Positions 17,195 through 31,101 of a stretch of 64,000 bases of DNA are shown piece by piece; position 1 is the first letter of the stretch, and every line of letters starts with the position of its first letter. The notes under the pieces are model-generated. The model made no database searches, was not told the origin of the DNA, and was given only the letters and a program-made list of their open reading frames with translations. The DNA lies in the NCBI GenBank assembly GCA_030430165.1, contig JAUIGL010000016.1, forward strand, positions 21,030 to 85,029, read 5' to 3'. The DNA is from a bacterium (GTDB lineage Bacteria > Desulfobacterota > Binatia > HRBIN30 > CADEER01). Made by a program: the position numbers and the translations under genes.

Positions 17195-19408
17195 CTACTC
17201 CCCTTCGGGCGCCAGCACGATCACGCTGAGCGGAGGCAGCCCCAGGCACATCGACTGATCGCGGCCGTGGCAGGGTTGCGGCTCGGTTTCGACCGCGGTC
17301 GGCGTCGCAAAGTCGCTACCGCCGTAGCGCGCTTCGTCGCTGCAGAAGATCCGCCGGTAGCGGCCCGCCGCCGGCGCGCCGATGCGGTAGTCCTGGTGCG
17401 GCGTCGGCGTCAGATTCATGACGACGACGAGGTGCCCCGAGGCGTCGCGCCTCTCGAACGAGTACACCGACTTCTCTTCGTCCTGGGAGTCGATCCAGGC
17501 GAAGCCGGCCGGGTCCGGATCCTCCCCCCACAGGCTCGACTGCTCGCGGTACAGATGGAGCAGATCGCGCAGGAAGACGGCCATCGCCGCGTGCGCCGGG
17601 TCGTCCGCGAGGTGCCAGTCGAGACTCTGGTCGACGTTCCACTCGCGCTCGGGGGCCAGCTCGGTGCCCATGAACATCAGCGCCTTGCCCGGCCGCAACA
17701 CCTGGTACGACAACAGCGCTCGCAGGTTGGCGAGCTGTTGCCAGCGATCGCCCGGCATCTTGTTCAGCAGCGAACCTTTGCCGTGCACCACCTCGTCGTG
17801 CGACAGCGGGCTGACGAAACGCTCGCTGTACTCGTAGACCATGGAGAAGGTCAGCTCCTGCTGGTGGTGCCGGCGGTAGATCGGGTCGCGCTGGAAGTAC
17901 ACCAGGGTGTCGTGCATCCAGCCCATGTTCCACTTGAAATCGAAGCCGAGGCCGCCTTCGGCGACCGGCCGCGTGACGCCCGTCCAGGAAGTCGATTCTT
18001 CGGCGATGACGACGGCGCCGGGCACTTCTTCGGAAACCGCGCGGTTGGTCTGGCGCAGGAACTCGATCGCGTCGAGGTTCTCGCGCCCGCCTTCGCGGTT
18101 GGGCAGCCACTCTCCCGCCTTGCGGCTGTAGTCGAGGTAGAGCATCGAGGCGACGGCGTCGACGCGCAGCCCGTCGAAATGGAACTCCTGCAGCCAGTAC
18201 AGCGCGTTGGCGACGAGAAAGTTTCGCACCTCGTTGCGCTCGTAGTTGAAGATCAGCGTCCCCCAATCGGGATGCTCGCCACGCCGCGGGTCGTCGTGCT
18301 CGTAGAGCGCGGTGCCGTCGAACCGGCGCAGCGAGAAGTCGTCCTTCGGGAAGTGCGCCGGCACCCAATCGAGGAACACTCCGAGACCGGCGGCGTGCAT
18401 CGTGTCGACGAAGAAGCGCAGATCGTCGGGCGAACCGTAGCGCGCCGTCGGCGCATAGTAGCCGGTCACCTGGTAGCCCCAGCTCGGGTAGAAGGCGTGC
18501 TCAGCGATCGGCAGCAGCTCGACGTGGGTGAACCCGAGATCGGAGGCGTGCGCAGCGATCCGCGGCGCCAGCTCGCGGTAGGTGAGCATGCGGTTGCCCT
18601 GCTCGACCGACCGCGCCCACGAGCCGAGGTGCACCTCGTAGATCGCGACCGGGGCGCGCGCCAGATCGATCTCGTGGCGGCGCTCCATCCAGGCGCGATC
18701 GCCCCACTGGTACGCCGACGCGGCGACGATCGAGTTGGTGCCCGACGGCACTTCCATGGCGCGCGCCAGGGGATCGGTCTTGCTGCGCAGGGCGCCATCG
18801 CGAGTGCGCAGCTCGTACTTGTAGTGTGCCCCGGCTGACACACCGGGAACGAAGAGCTCGAACACTCCGCTGTCGCCGCGCGCAACCATCGGCAGCAGCC
18901 GTCCATCCCAGGCGCAGAAGTCGCCGACGACGCTGACTCGGCATGCGTTCGGCGCCCACACTGCAAAGCGGGTTCCGGCGACGCCGTCGACTTCCATCGG
19001 ACGGGCGCCGAGAACTTCCCACAGACGCCGGTGCCGCCCCTCGCCGATCAGGTGCAGGTCGAGATCGCCAAGCGTCGGCGCAAAGCCGTAGGGGTCGTGC
19101 CGCGTCCAGTCGTTGCCGTCGTCGAAGGCAAACGAGATGCGATACGGGCCTTCCGCGGCGGCCGCGCGGTACAGCCCGAAGAGGCCCTCGCCGAGCGCCA
19201 GCATCGCCTCCTCCTCACCGCCTCGGCCGAGCAGCCGCGCCGACACGGCGTCCGGGTGAAAAGCGCGCACACACCAACCGGACTTGCGTCCGATGCGAGC
19301 CGGGTGGCGCCCGAGGATCGCGTTCGGCGTCGCGCTCTCCCCCGAGCGCAACGCGCGAATGGCCTCGGGCGAAACACCCTGCAGAAGATCGGCGGCAGCG
19401 TCGCTCAC
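17195..19408 (-). CDS. glgB: 1,4-alpha-glucan branching enzyme
   Basis: A 737-residue GH13 enzyme with an N-terminal CBM48-type domain, then the catalytic barrel: nucleophile Asp417 in FDGLRVDAVASML, acid/base Glu470 in VVIAEESTSW, and LSHDEVVHGKGS as the transition-state Asp region. It creates alpha-1,6 branches in glycogen or the GlgE-derived glucan. The start is GTG (19406-19408), overlapping the glgX stop as GTGA, so translation is coupled. It is the last gene of the five-gene minus-strand alpha-glucan operon. Confidence 0.97.
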   Translation of the reverse strand: MSDAAADLLQGVSPEAIRALRSGESATPNAILGRHPARIGRKSGWCVRAFHPDAVSARLLGRGGEEEAMLALGEGLFGLYRAAAAEGPYRISFAFDDGNDWTRHDPYGFAPTLGDLDLHLIGEGRHRRLWEVLGARPMEVDGVAGTRFAVWAPNACRVSVVGDFCAWDGRLLPMVARGDSGVFELFVPGVSAGAHYKYELRTRDGALRSKTDPLARAMEVPSGTNSIVAASAYQWGDRAWMERRHEIDLARAPVAIYEVHLGSWARSVEQGNRMLTYRELAPRIAAHASDLGFTHVELLPIAEHAFYPSWGYQVTGYYAPTARYGSPDDLRFFVDTMHAAGLGVFLDWVPAHFPKDDFSLRRFDGTALYEHDDPRRGEHPDWGTLIFNYERNEVRNFLVANALYWLQEFHFDGLRVDAVASMLYLDYSRKAGEWLPNREGGRENLDAIEFLRQTNRAVSEEVPGAVVIAEESTSWTGVTRPVAEGGLGFDFKWNMGWMHDTLVYFQRDPIYRRHHQQELTFSMVYEYSERFVSPLSHDEVVHGKGSLLNKMPGDRWQQLANLRALLSYQVLRPGKALMFMGTELAPEREWNVDQSLDWHLADDPAHAAMAVFLRDLLHLYREQSSLWGEDPDPAGFAWIDSQDEEKSVYSFERRDASGHLVVVMNLTPTPHQDYRIGAPAAGRYRRIFCSDEARYGGSDFATPTAVETEPQPCHGRDQSMCLGLPPLSVIVLAPEGE

Positions 19409-21551
19409 AACGCATCCTCGCGCTGCAACAGGGCGAGCGACCGAGCCGCCAGCTGGAGGCCACCGTCCTCCACCGCCAGCGCCTCACCGTCCACGGTGTA
19501 CAGAGCGGTCGCCCACACTCCTTCGATCAGCCCCTTGGGCAGGCGGAAACGACACGCTTCCGAGCCGGCGTTGAGAATGAGAATCGTCGAGCGTCCGGTG
19601 GTCGGCCGACCGCGCTCGTCGACTTCATCCGCCGCTTCGCCGGGGATCCACATCCCCAAGATCGAGCTCGCCGCGTCGCTCCAGTCGCCGCGCTTCATTT
19701 CGCGGCCGTCCGGGTGCAGCCACATGACGTCCTTCGCTGCACGCTTGCCGAGACGCCTACCCGAGAAAAAGCGGCGCCGGCGGAAGGCGGGGTTCTCGTG
19801 GCGCAAGTCGATGACACGGCGGGTGAAGTCGAGCTGGGCGCGCGCTTCGTCGTCGAGATCCCAGCGCACCCAGCTGGTCTCGTTGTCCTGGCAGTAGGCG
19901 TTGTTGTTCCCCGCCTGGCTGCGTCGCATCTCGTCGCCGTGCGCCAGCATCGGCACCCCTTGCGAGAAGGCGAGCGTGGCCAGCATGTTGCGAATGTCCT
20001 GGGCGCGCGCCACCCGAATCGATTCAACGTCCGACGGACCTTCCTCGCCACAGTTCCAGGACCAATTGCCGTCGTCTCCGTCGCTGTTGTGCCATCCGTT
20101 GGCGTCGTTGTGCTTGTACTCGTACGAAACGAGATCGTTCAGAGTGAAACCGTCGTGGCAGGTGACGTAGTTGATGCTCGCCTGGGGGCGGCGCCCGTTG
20201 TGCTCGAAGAGATCGGCCGACCCCGACAGCCGCGACGCGAGCTCCGGCAGCTGACCGTCGTCGCCGCGCCAGAAGCGCCGCGCCGTCTGCTTGTAGGCGC
20301 CGTTCCATTCCGCCCAGGCTTCGGGGAAACCCCCCAGCCGATAGCCGTGGTTGCCGAGATCCCACGGCTCGGCGATCAGCTTCACCCCGGAAAGAACCGG
20401 ATCCTGCTGCAGCGCTGCGAAGAAACGCGCGGTCGGGTCGAACTCGCCGGGATCGCGGCCGAGGCTGACCGCCAGATCGAAGCGGAAGCCGTCGACGTGC
20501 ATCTCCGTCACCCAGTAGCGCAGGCTGTCCAGCACCAGCTGGAGCACGTTCGGGTCGCCGACGTTCAGCGTATTGCCGCAACCGGTCGTGTCGAAGTAGT
20601 AGCGACCGCCGTCCGCAACCAGACGATAGTACGACGCATTGTCGATGCCGCGAAAACTGATCGTCGGTCCGAGCCGGTTCCCTTCGCCGGTGTGGTTGTA
20701 GACGACGTCGAGCAGCACCTCGATGTCGGCCTGGTGAAACGTCTTGACCATCGCCTTGAACTCCGCGACCTGCGACCCACCGGTCCCGGAGGAAGCGAAG
20801 CGCGCGTCGGGCGCGAAGAAGCCGATCGTGTTGTAGCCCCAGTAGTTGACCAGACCGCGCTCACTCAGGTGCGGCTCGCTGACCGCCTGCTGGACCGGCA
20901 GCAGCTCGACCGCGGTCACGCCGAGCGAGCGCAGGTGGGCGATCACCGGGTCGGAGGCCAGGCCGAGGTAGGTCCCGCGCAGGTGCTCCGGCACCTCGGG
21001 GTGCAGCGCGGTCATGCCTTTGACGTGGCACTCGTAGATGACGGTCTGCGTCCACGGCGTGTGCGGGCGGCGGTCGCCGTCCCAGGGGAACGCCCCATCG
21101 GTCACCACACAGCGCGGCATCGCCGCGAGGTTGTCGGCTCCGCTGAACGACAGGTCCTCGTCGCGGTGCCCCGTCTCGTAGCCGAACAACGCCTTTGACG
21201 GCTGGATCGAGCCGGTGATCGCGCGCGCGTACGGGTCGAGCAGCAGCTTGTTGGGGTTGAAGCGATGGCCCTGCTCGGGATCGTACTCGCCCTCGACCCG
21301 GTAGCCGTAGAGCTGACCGGGCAGCAGCTCTGGCACGTATCCATGCCAGACCGGACCCGACTTCTCGCGCAGGCGCACGCGGCGTTCGCCGCCGCCCGCG
21401 GCGTCGAACAAACAGAGCTCGACGCCAGAGGCGTTGCGCGAAAAGATCGCGAAGTTGACGCCGCCGCCGTCCCAGGTCGCGCCCAACGGCGCCGGCGACC
21501 CGGGCCAGACCTGGATCGTATCGCTCCCCCGCGCCCTGCCCCTGCCCGAGC

Positions 21552-21555
<4 letters not shown>
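19405..21555 (-). CDS. glgX: Glycogen debranching enzyme GlgX
   Basis: A 716-residue isoamylase-type GH13 protein. The N-terminal CBM48 begins at [19 protein letters not shown], the nucleophile is Asp360 in [15 protein letters not shown], and [17 protein letters not shown] and KLIAEPWD are the other conserved strands. It removes alpha-1,6 side chains, complementing the GlgP phosphorylase across the divergent promoter. The GTG start (21553-21555) overlaps the treS/mak stop (GTGA), and its own stop overlaps the glgB start the same way. Confidence 0.96.
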
Positions 21556-24808
<3,253 letters not shown>

Positions 24809-24812
<4 letters not shown>

Positions 24813-26782
24813 CGAGAATCTCCCGCTGCTTTTTCGAGCCGGAACACGTGCCCCGGCCGCTGCGCCGGATCGAGTCGCACGAAGCCCTGGCCGCCCTGCC
24901 ACTCGTAGATCTCGTCGGTCAGCAGATCGCGTAGCGCGTAGGGCGCGCCGACGTCGACCCCGAGATCCTCGACCGGCATCGACACCAGCCCTTCGCGCAC
25001 CTCGTGCGGGTCGAGATTGACCGCGACGAACAGATCGTCGCCATCCGAACGCTTGCGATACCAGAGGATCTCGGGTGTCTGCGATTCGAGAAACTCGAGA
25101 TTGCCGAGCTGCTGCAGCGCCGGCATCTCCCGCCGCAGCCGGTTGATGCGCGCGACGTCGCTCTTGATGTTGCCGGGCGCATCCCAGTCGCGATGCCGGA
25201 TCTGGTACTTCTCGGAATCGAGGTACTCCTCGCTGCCCTCGCGCACCGGGACGTTCTCGCAAAGCTCGAAACCGCTGTAGATGCCATAGCTCGGCGACAG
25301 CGTGGCGGCGAGCAGCAGACGCGCGCGGAACGCGGGTCGCCCGCCCCGCTGCAGGTACTCGTGCAGGATGTCGGGCGTATTGGCGAAGAAGTTGGGACGG
25401 TAGAACTCCATCACGCGCTCGTCGGTGAGGTCGTCCATCAGCTCGCGCAGCTCCCACCACGAGTTCTTCCAGGTGAAGTAGGTGTACGACTGCGAGAAGC
25501 CGAGCTTGGCGAGGCCGTACATGCGCTTCGGGCGAGTGAACGCTTCGGCGAAGAAGATCGTGTCGGGATGGCGCGCCTGGACGTCGCGCAGACACCACTC
25601 CCAGAACGCGAGCGGCTTGGTGTGGGGATTGTCGACGCGGAAGATCTTGACGCCGTGGTCGATCCAGAAGAGCAGCGCGTCGCGGCACGCCTGCCACAGA
25701 TCCTCGCGGTTCTCGCACCAGAAGTTCAGCGGGTAGATGTCCTCGTACTTCTTCGGCGGGTTCTCGGCGTAGCGCAGGGTGCCGTCGGGCCGCTGAAAAA
25801 ACCACTCCGGGTGCTCGCGCGTCCACGGATGATCAGGCGAGCACTGCAGCGCGAAGTCGAGCGCGATCTCGATGCCGCAGTCGGCCGCGGCGCGAACCAA
25901 ATGGTCGAAATCGCCGACGCTGCCGAGCTCCGGGTGCACGGCGGTGTGGCCGCCCTCCTCGCTGCCGATCGCCCAAGGGCTGCCTGGATCGCCCGGCTTG
26001 CAGACGCGGGCGTTGTTGGGTCCCTTGCGATGGGTGTGGCCGATCGGATGGATCGGCGGCAGGTAGACGACGTCGAAGCCGAGCTCGGCGAGCGCCGGCA
26101 GCCGCTTCTCGACGTCGGCGAAGGTTCCGTGCCGTCCGGGCTCGGGTGCCTGCGACCGCGGGAACAACTCGTACCACGCAGCGAAGCGTGCTCGCTCGCG
26201 ATCGACCACTACCTCCAGCGTCGGCTTCGACCGCGCCACCGAGCGGCGCCGCAGCGGCCCCTGCAGCGCCGCCGCCAGCTCGGCGTCGAAGGCGCAAGCC
26301 GTACGCTCCTCGACGCTCCGACCCGCATCGGCCAGGGTCTGCGCCGCCGCTGTGACCACCGCCCGCGCGCCTGACGCGACCTCGGCGCGACCGAGCAGAG
26401 CGGCGCCCTCGAGCAACTCGGACGCCACGTCCTGACCGGCATCGAGCCGCTTGCGCAGGTCGGCGACCCAGGTCGCGAAGAAATCCGGCCAGGCCTCGAC
26501 CGTGACCTCCCAGCGGCCAAGACAGTCGAGATCGATGTCGGCGAGCCAGCGATCGGGATTGAAGTCGAAACGCATGGGCTGGAACTGCCAGCCGCGCTCG
26601 CCCGGCTTGCGGTAGCGCACGCGAGCGCCGATCAGGTCGTGCCCGTCCTTGTAGATGTCCGCTCCGACCGCGAGCCTGTCGCCCAGGCTTCGCTTCGCGG
26701 CATATCTGCCGCAGTCCACGCTGGGCGACACGTTCTCGATCACCACCTGGGGAAGCTGCGCTGAAGATCTGGACGAAGTCAT
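24809..26782 (-). CDS. glgE: Alpha-1,4-glucan:maltose-1-phosphate maltosyltransferase GlgE
   Basis: A 657-residue GH13_3 enzyme. The N-terminal domain ([17 protein letters not shown]) is followed by the barrel with nucleophile Asp384 in [15 protein letters not shown] and acid/base Glu413 in [15 protein letters not shown]. The spacing matches the Streptomyces enzyme (Asp394/Glu423) with a constant offset. It transfers maltosyl units from maltose-1-phosphate to the glucan end. It starts at ATG 26782, 121 bp downstream of malQ, and its TGA overlaps the TreS-Mak GTG. With TreS-Mak and GlgB this completes the GlgE pathway. Confidence 0.97.
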
Positions 26783-26903
26783 CGAGTGCGCGACTCGCTA
26801 GGAGCCGACGACGCTATTGTTACGCGAAGATGGTGACTCGGCAACTTGCCCCCACGGTTGCCGAACGATCGCCGCACCCGAGAAAACTTTCGAATGACCT
26901 CCA

Positions 26904-28805
26904 TCACGCTTGGCGATGTCGTCCGTCGCCGTCAGCTCGGCTTCGTTCCAACCGGATCCGAGCCAATGCCGACTCGAGTCTCGGATCGTCGCGCAAGTCG
27001 CTCAGCGAGCAGTGCATGCGACGGCACCAAGACGGACGGTCCGGGTCGGCGCCGGCGGGAACGTTGATCTGCTCGCGCTCGTCGGCGAGATCGTCGAGCG
27101 CAACCGACAGCAGGCGCGACGGCGCGCGAGCGAGGAAAGCGTACACCGCCGCGCTGAGCTCGAGCGGCTCTGTTGGCTGCCACCCCTCGGCGACCACCCC
27201 CTCGCGTCGCAGGGCGTCGCGCAGCGCCGCGGTGTCGCGCGCGCGCTCGGCGCGCAGCTCGTCGATCCGCGAGCCGTCGAGCGTGCCGCCGGCCATGCGC
27301 AGCTCGAGATCGGTACCCGCCCAGTAGCCCTCGAGCGGCGCCAGGTCGTGCGTGTTCGCAGCGACCAGAGCTGGTGCTGCATAGCGGTCGGGACCGGCGA
27401 ACGCTTCCCCGTCGCGCTCGAAGTAGAGGACGTGATGGCGCAGGATACGCCAGCGCTCGAGCCGCTCGCGAAAGCCCGGTGGCACCGTGCCGAGATCCTC
27501 GGCGACTACGACGCATTCATTGCGCCGGCTGGCGTCGGCCAACGCGCGCAGCATCGCCGAGGTCGGGTAGCGAACGTACGCTCCCTCGATCGCCGGCCGG
27601 CCGGCCGGAATCCAATACTGGCGCACCACTCCCATAGCGTGGTCGATGCGCAGCACGCCGCAGTGCTCCATGTTGCGATCGAGCATCTGCTGCCAGTGAT
27701 TGCCCGGGCGATCGAGAGCTCTCGGGTCGAGCGGCACGATGCCCCAATCCTGCCCCTGCTCGGCGTAGGCATCGGGCGGCGCGCCGATCGTCACCCCGTC
27801 GACAAACTGCTCACGCTGCGCCCAAACGTCGCTGCCGCCCGGTGCCACGCCGACCGGCAGATCACCGTAGATACCCAGCTCCAAACCGCTCTCGCGCGCC
27901 CTCTGCGCCGCCGCGGCGAGCTGCCGGTCGAGCTCGAACTGGAGGAACTCGTAAAACTCGACTCTTTCGAGGTTTTCCTCGCGAAACGCGCGAACCGATG
28001 CCGACTGCGGGTCCTGCAGCTCGACCGGCCAGCGGCGCCAGTCGCTCTCCGCTCCGGCCTCGCCCTCGGCAATGGCGCAGTAGGTGGCAAAGTCGGTCAA
28101 GCACGCCCCCTGCTTGCGCCGGAACTGCTCGAATTGGTCGCGGCGCGCGGAGCCGGGACGCAAACAGCGATGCAGCGGCTCGAGCACGGCTCGCTTCAGG
28201 GCGAGGACCTCCCGCCAGTCGATCCGCGCGGCGGCGCGACCGGCGCTTGCGCGCCGGCGCCAGGGTTCCGATTGCAGGACGGCAGCGGCGTCGCCGCAAG
28301 CGGCGAGCTCGGGCACCGACTCGACGTCGATATAGACCCAGCTGCCGAAGAGACGGCTGATCGGGAAATAGGGACTACCGTCGCCGCGGCGCTCGTCGAT
28401 CGCGCACAGCGGATTGATGCCGGCGAACGAAGCGTCCGACGCCGACGCGAGGTCGATCAACTCGTTCAGGCTGGCAATGTCACCGATGCCGCAGCCGGAG
28501 TCACTGCGCATCGAGTACAGGTTGGCCCCGACTCCGAAGACCCGGCGGTCGCCGACCGCATCATCGACCGCATAGCAAGCTCGGCCCGCGGGATCGGCGT
28601 CGTCGTTGTCGAGGACGCCGCCATAAGCTTCGCCGATTGCACGTTGCGCCGACGCTTCACTCGACGCATCGACGCCCAACGCTGCAAGCAGCGCCTCGTA
28701 GGTCGCCGCCGAAGTCTCGTGCCATTCACCGTCGGTACCGTGGTATCCGGGCAGGATACCGACGAGTCCGGCGATCTCACGCAAATGCGGACGATCGGTC
28801 ATCAT
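26904..28805 (-). CDS. malQ: 4-alpha-glucanotransferase (amylomaltase)
   Basis: A 633-residue GH77 enzyme starting with ATGATG at 28805. The nucleophile is Asp388 in LRIDHAMGVVRQYWIPAG, the acid/base region is VVAEDLGTVPPGFRERL, and NTHDLAPLEGYWAG supplies the third carboxylate. It disproportionates malto-oligosaccharides released by GlgX and GlgP. It is the promoter-proximal gene of the minus-strand glucan operon and diverges from glgP across 174 bp. The 121-bp gap before glgE is the only sizeable gap in the operon, so an internal promoter there is possible. Confidence 0.94.
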   Translation of the reverse strand: MMTDRPHLREIAGLVGILPGYHGTDGEWHETSAATYEALLAALGVDASSEASAQRAIGEAYGGVLDNDDADPAGRACYAVDDAVGDRRVFGVGANLYSMRSDSGCGIGDIASLNELIDLASASDASFAGINPLCAIDERRGDGSPYFPISRLFGSWVYIDVESVPELAACGDAAAVLQSEPWRRRASAGRAAARIDWREVLALKRAVLEPLHRCLRPGSARRDQFEQFRRKQGACLTDFATYCAIAEGEAGAESDWRRWPVELQDPQSASVRAFREENLERVEFYEFLQFELDRQLAAAAQRARESGLELGIYGDLPVGVAPGGSDVWAQREQFVDGVTIGAPPDAYAEQGQDWGIVPLDPRALDRPGNHWQQMLDRNMEHCGVLRIDHAMGVVRQYWIPAGRPAIEGAYVRYPTSAMLRALADASRRNECVVVAEDLGTVPPGFRERLERWRILRHHVLYFERDGEAFAGPDRYAAPALVAANTHDLAPLEGYWAGTDLELRMAGGTLDGSRIDELRAERARDTAALRDALRREGVVAEGWQPTEPLELSAAVYAFLARAPSRLLSVALDDLADEREQINVPAGADPDRPSWCRRMHCSLSDLRDDPRLESALARIRLERSRADGDGRHRQA

Positions 28806-28932
28806 GCGAGCGACGTCACGTGCAACGTTCGGCGCGGGTCGGTGTCCGCCCTGCCAGCGAAACGCCGACCGGCCAAGCAGAGTCGCGCCGCAACCGACCG
28901 CCGACCACCTTGTACCCTACGTAGATCCGCAC

Positions 28933-28951
28933 GATGCGAAACGATAGCATC
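28933..28951. promoter_or_regulatory. Imperfect palindrome in the malQ/glgP divergent promoter region
   Basis: GATGCGAAACGATAGCATC is a 19-bp dyad with arms GATGC/GCATC plus one further matching pair, located 29 bp upstream of the glgP start. Its size and TGC..GCA edges suit a repressor operator (LacI-like style), but no regulator gene is adjacent. Confidence 0.35.
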
Positions 28952-28972
28952 CCGTGCATTCAACCGCACGGG
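28951..28972 (+). promoter_or_regulatory. Perfect inverted repeat just upstream of the glgP start codon
   Basis: CCCGTGC (28951-28957) and GCACGGG (28966-28972) with an 8-nt loop end 7 nt before the glgP ATG, exactly where a ribosome site should be. No Shine-Dalgarno is evident. It could be an operator overlapping the leader or an mRNA hairpin limiting initiation. Confidence 0.4.
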
Positions 28973-28979
28973 TCCAATC

Positions 28980-31085
28980 ATGGATGACATTCGCGAACGC
29001 CTCCGCGCAGTAAGCCGCAACCTGTGGTCGAGCTGGCAGCCGGAAGTCGACACCATCTTTCGTTCGATCGACGCGAAGCTCTGGCGTCAGGTGAACCACA
29101 ACCCGGTCGCCTTCCTCGCCGACGTCGACGAAGGCGTGCTGCAAGACAGCGGCGCGCTGGTCCTGGCTCAGCTCGGACGCGTCGAGCGACGCCTGCGCGA
29201 GTACCTGGCACAAGACCTGACGCCGAGCGACCTGCACGCACTCGGTTGGCACGCCTCGCCGGTGGCCTACTTCAGCGCCGAGTTCTGCGTTCACGAATGC
29301 CTGCCGATCTACTCGGGCGGCCTCGGCGTTCTCGCCGGCGACCATCTGAAGAGCTGCTCCGACCTCGGCATCCCCGCGGTCGGGGTGTCCCTGCTCTACC
29401 GCAGCGGCTACTTCCGTCAGCAGATCGATGCCGACGGCAGGCAGGTCGAAGTCTACCAGGAGCTCGACACCGACCGAGTTCCCATCGAACGGGTCGTCGA
29501 CGAGAACGGGCAGACCCGGCGAGTCGAGGTACCGGTCGGCGACGGATCCATCAGCGCCGACATCTGGCAGGCGCCGGTGGGGCGCTGCATCCTCTACCTG
29601 TTGGACGTCAGCGAATCGACGCTGGCCGAGGTGCCACAGGTGCAGCGGCTGTACGGCGGCGACGGCGCGACCCGGCTGGTTCAAGAGATCGTGCTCGGCA
29701 GCGGCGGCTACCGCGTGTTCGAGGCGATCGGCACCAAGCCGGCGGTCATCCATCTCAACGAGGGGCACTGTTCGTTCGCGGCGCTCGAAGCCATCGCCAG
29801 CAACATGGAGCAGACCGGGGCCAGCTTCGAGGACGCGGTCGCCGACGTGATGGAGTCGATCGTCTTCACCACCCACACCCCCGTCCCAGCCGGGCACGAT
29901 CGCTTCGCGCCCGACGACGTTCTGTCGGCGCTGGCACCGCTGCGCCAGCGGCTCGGCCTGAGCGAGAGCGAGTTGCTCGGCCTCGGCCGCGTCGATCCGA
30001 GCAACGACGACGAGACCTTCTGCATGACGGTGCTGTCGCTCAAGCTGTCGCGCCGCGCCACCGGGGTCAGCTCGCTGCACGGCGGCGTGTCGCGCATGAT
30101 GTGGCGCGACCTCTGGCCGGAGCGGCGGGTCAGCGAGGTTCCGATCGGCCACGTCACCAACGGCGTGCACGTCGGCAGCTGGCTCGCCAGCGAGCTTCAC
30201 CAGCTCTACGCCGAAATTCTCGGCACCCACTGGCGCCAGGAGATGGCCGATCCGGCTCTCTGGTCGCAGATCGGCAACCTCGACGAATCCGACTTGTGGG
30301 CGATCAAGCTCGCCTTGAAGCAGCGCCTGTTCGAATTCATCGACCGCCGGCACAAGGCGCGCTGCGAGCGCCTCGACCTCGACGCCCCGCCGCCGCGCCT
30401 CTCGGTCGATGCGCTCACCATCGGGTTCGCCCGGCGAGCCGCGGAGTACAAGCGGCTGATGCTGCTGCTCGACGATATCGAAAACACGCGCCCCCTCCTG
30501 ACAGATCCGCAGCGTCCGATCCAGATCGTGTTCGCCGGCAAATCGCACCCCGCCGACGAGCTCGGCAAGGGATTGTTGCGGCGCCTGATCGAGATCAGCG
30601 AACAGCCCGAGCTGCGCAACCACATCGTCTTCATCGAAGACTACGACCGCAACGTCGCCCGCCACGTTCTCGAGGGATGCGACCTGTGGCTGAACACACC
30701 GCGCCGGCCGTACGAAGCCTGCGGCACCAGCGGCATGAAGGCGGTGTTCAACGCCGCGCTCAACTGCTCGACCCTCGACGGCTGGTGGGACGAAGCTTAC
30801 GACGGGCGCAACGGATTCGCCTTTGGCGGCGGCCGCCAACACAGCGACCCCAAGGTCCTCGACGCCGCCGACCGCGCAAGCCTGGTCGACGTGCTCAGCC
30901 GGCAGGTGGTGCCCCTGTTCTACGATCGCGACACCGAAGGCGTACCTGTAGCCTGGCTGAGACGGGTCAAGCACGCCCTCTACTCGCTCGGCTGGCGCTA
31001 CAACTCGCATCGCATGGTGACCGACTACACCAAGCACCTCTACCTGCCCGCCGCGCGCTCCCTCACCGCCGAGATCCGCGACTGA
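28980..31085 (+). CDS. glgP: Alpha-glucan phosphorylase (GT35, DUF3417-type)
   Basis: A 701-residue phosphorylase releasing glucose-1-phosphate from glucan ends. The N-terminus (IRERLRAVSRNLWSSW) is the DUF3417 domain of the short bacterial class. YFSAEFCVHECLPIYSGGLG and RRAAEYKRLMLLL are family blocks, and Lys587 in EACGTSGMKAVFN is the pyridoxal-phosphate lysine. The frame is open far upstream, but that extension is merely antisense to malQ; the DUF3417 domain starts at ATG 28980. Divergent from the malQ-glgE-treS-glgX-glgB operon. It ends 16 bp from the convergent membrane-protein gene. Confidence 0.95.
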   Translation: MDDIRERLRAVSRNLWSSWQPEVDTIFRSIDAKLWRQVNHNPVAFLADVDEGVLQDSGALVLAQLGRVERRLREYLAQDLTPSDLHALGWHASPVAYFSAEFCVHECLPIYSGGLGVLAGDHLKSCSDLGIPAVGVSLLYRSGYFRQQIDADGRQVEVYQELDTDRVPIERVVDENGQTRRVEVPVGDGSISADIWQAPVGRCILYLLDVSESTLAEVPQVQRLYGGDGATRLVQEIVLGSGGYRVFEAIGTKPAVIHLNEGHCSFAALEAIASNMEQTGASFEDAVADVMESIVFTTHTPVPAGHDRFAPDDVLSALAPLRQRLGLSESELLGLGRVDPSNDDETFCMTVLSLKLSRRATGVSSLHGGVSRMMWRDLWPERRVSEVPIGHVTNGVHVGSWLASELHQLYAEILGTHWRQEMADPALWSQIGNLDESDLWAIKLALKQRLFEFIDRRHKARCERLDLDAPPPRLSVDALTIGFARRAAEYKRLMLLLDDIENTRPLLTDPQRPIQIVFAGKSHPADELGKGLLRRLIEISEQPELRNHIVFIEDYDRNVARHVLEGCDLWLNTPRRPYEACGTSGMKAVFNAALNCSTLDGWWDEAYDGRNGFAFGGGRQHSDPKVLDAADRASLVDVLSRQVVPLFYDRDTEGVPVAWLRRVKHALYSLGWRYNSHRMVTDYTKHLYLPAARSLTAEIRD

Positions 31086-31101
31086 AGCGCGGGATCCCGC
31101 C

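Noticed and set aside
26910..28979. Extension of glgP by about 690 codons upstream
   Set aside because: It is purely antisense to malQ; the DUF3417 domain begins at ATG 28980.
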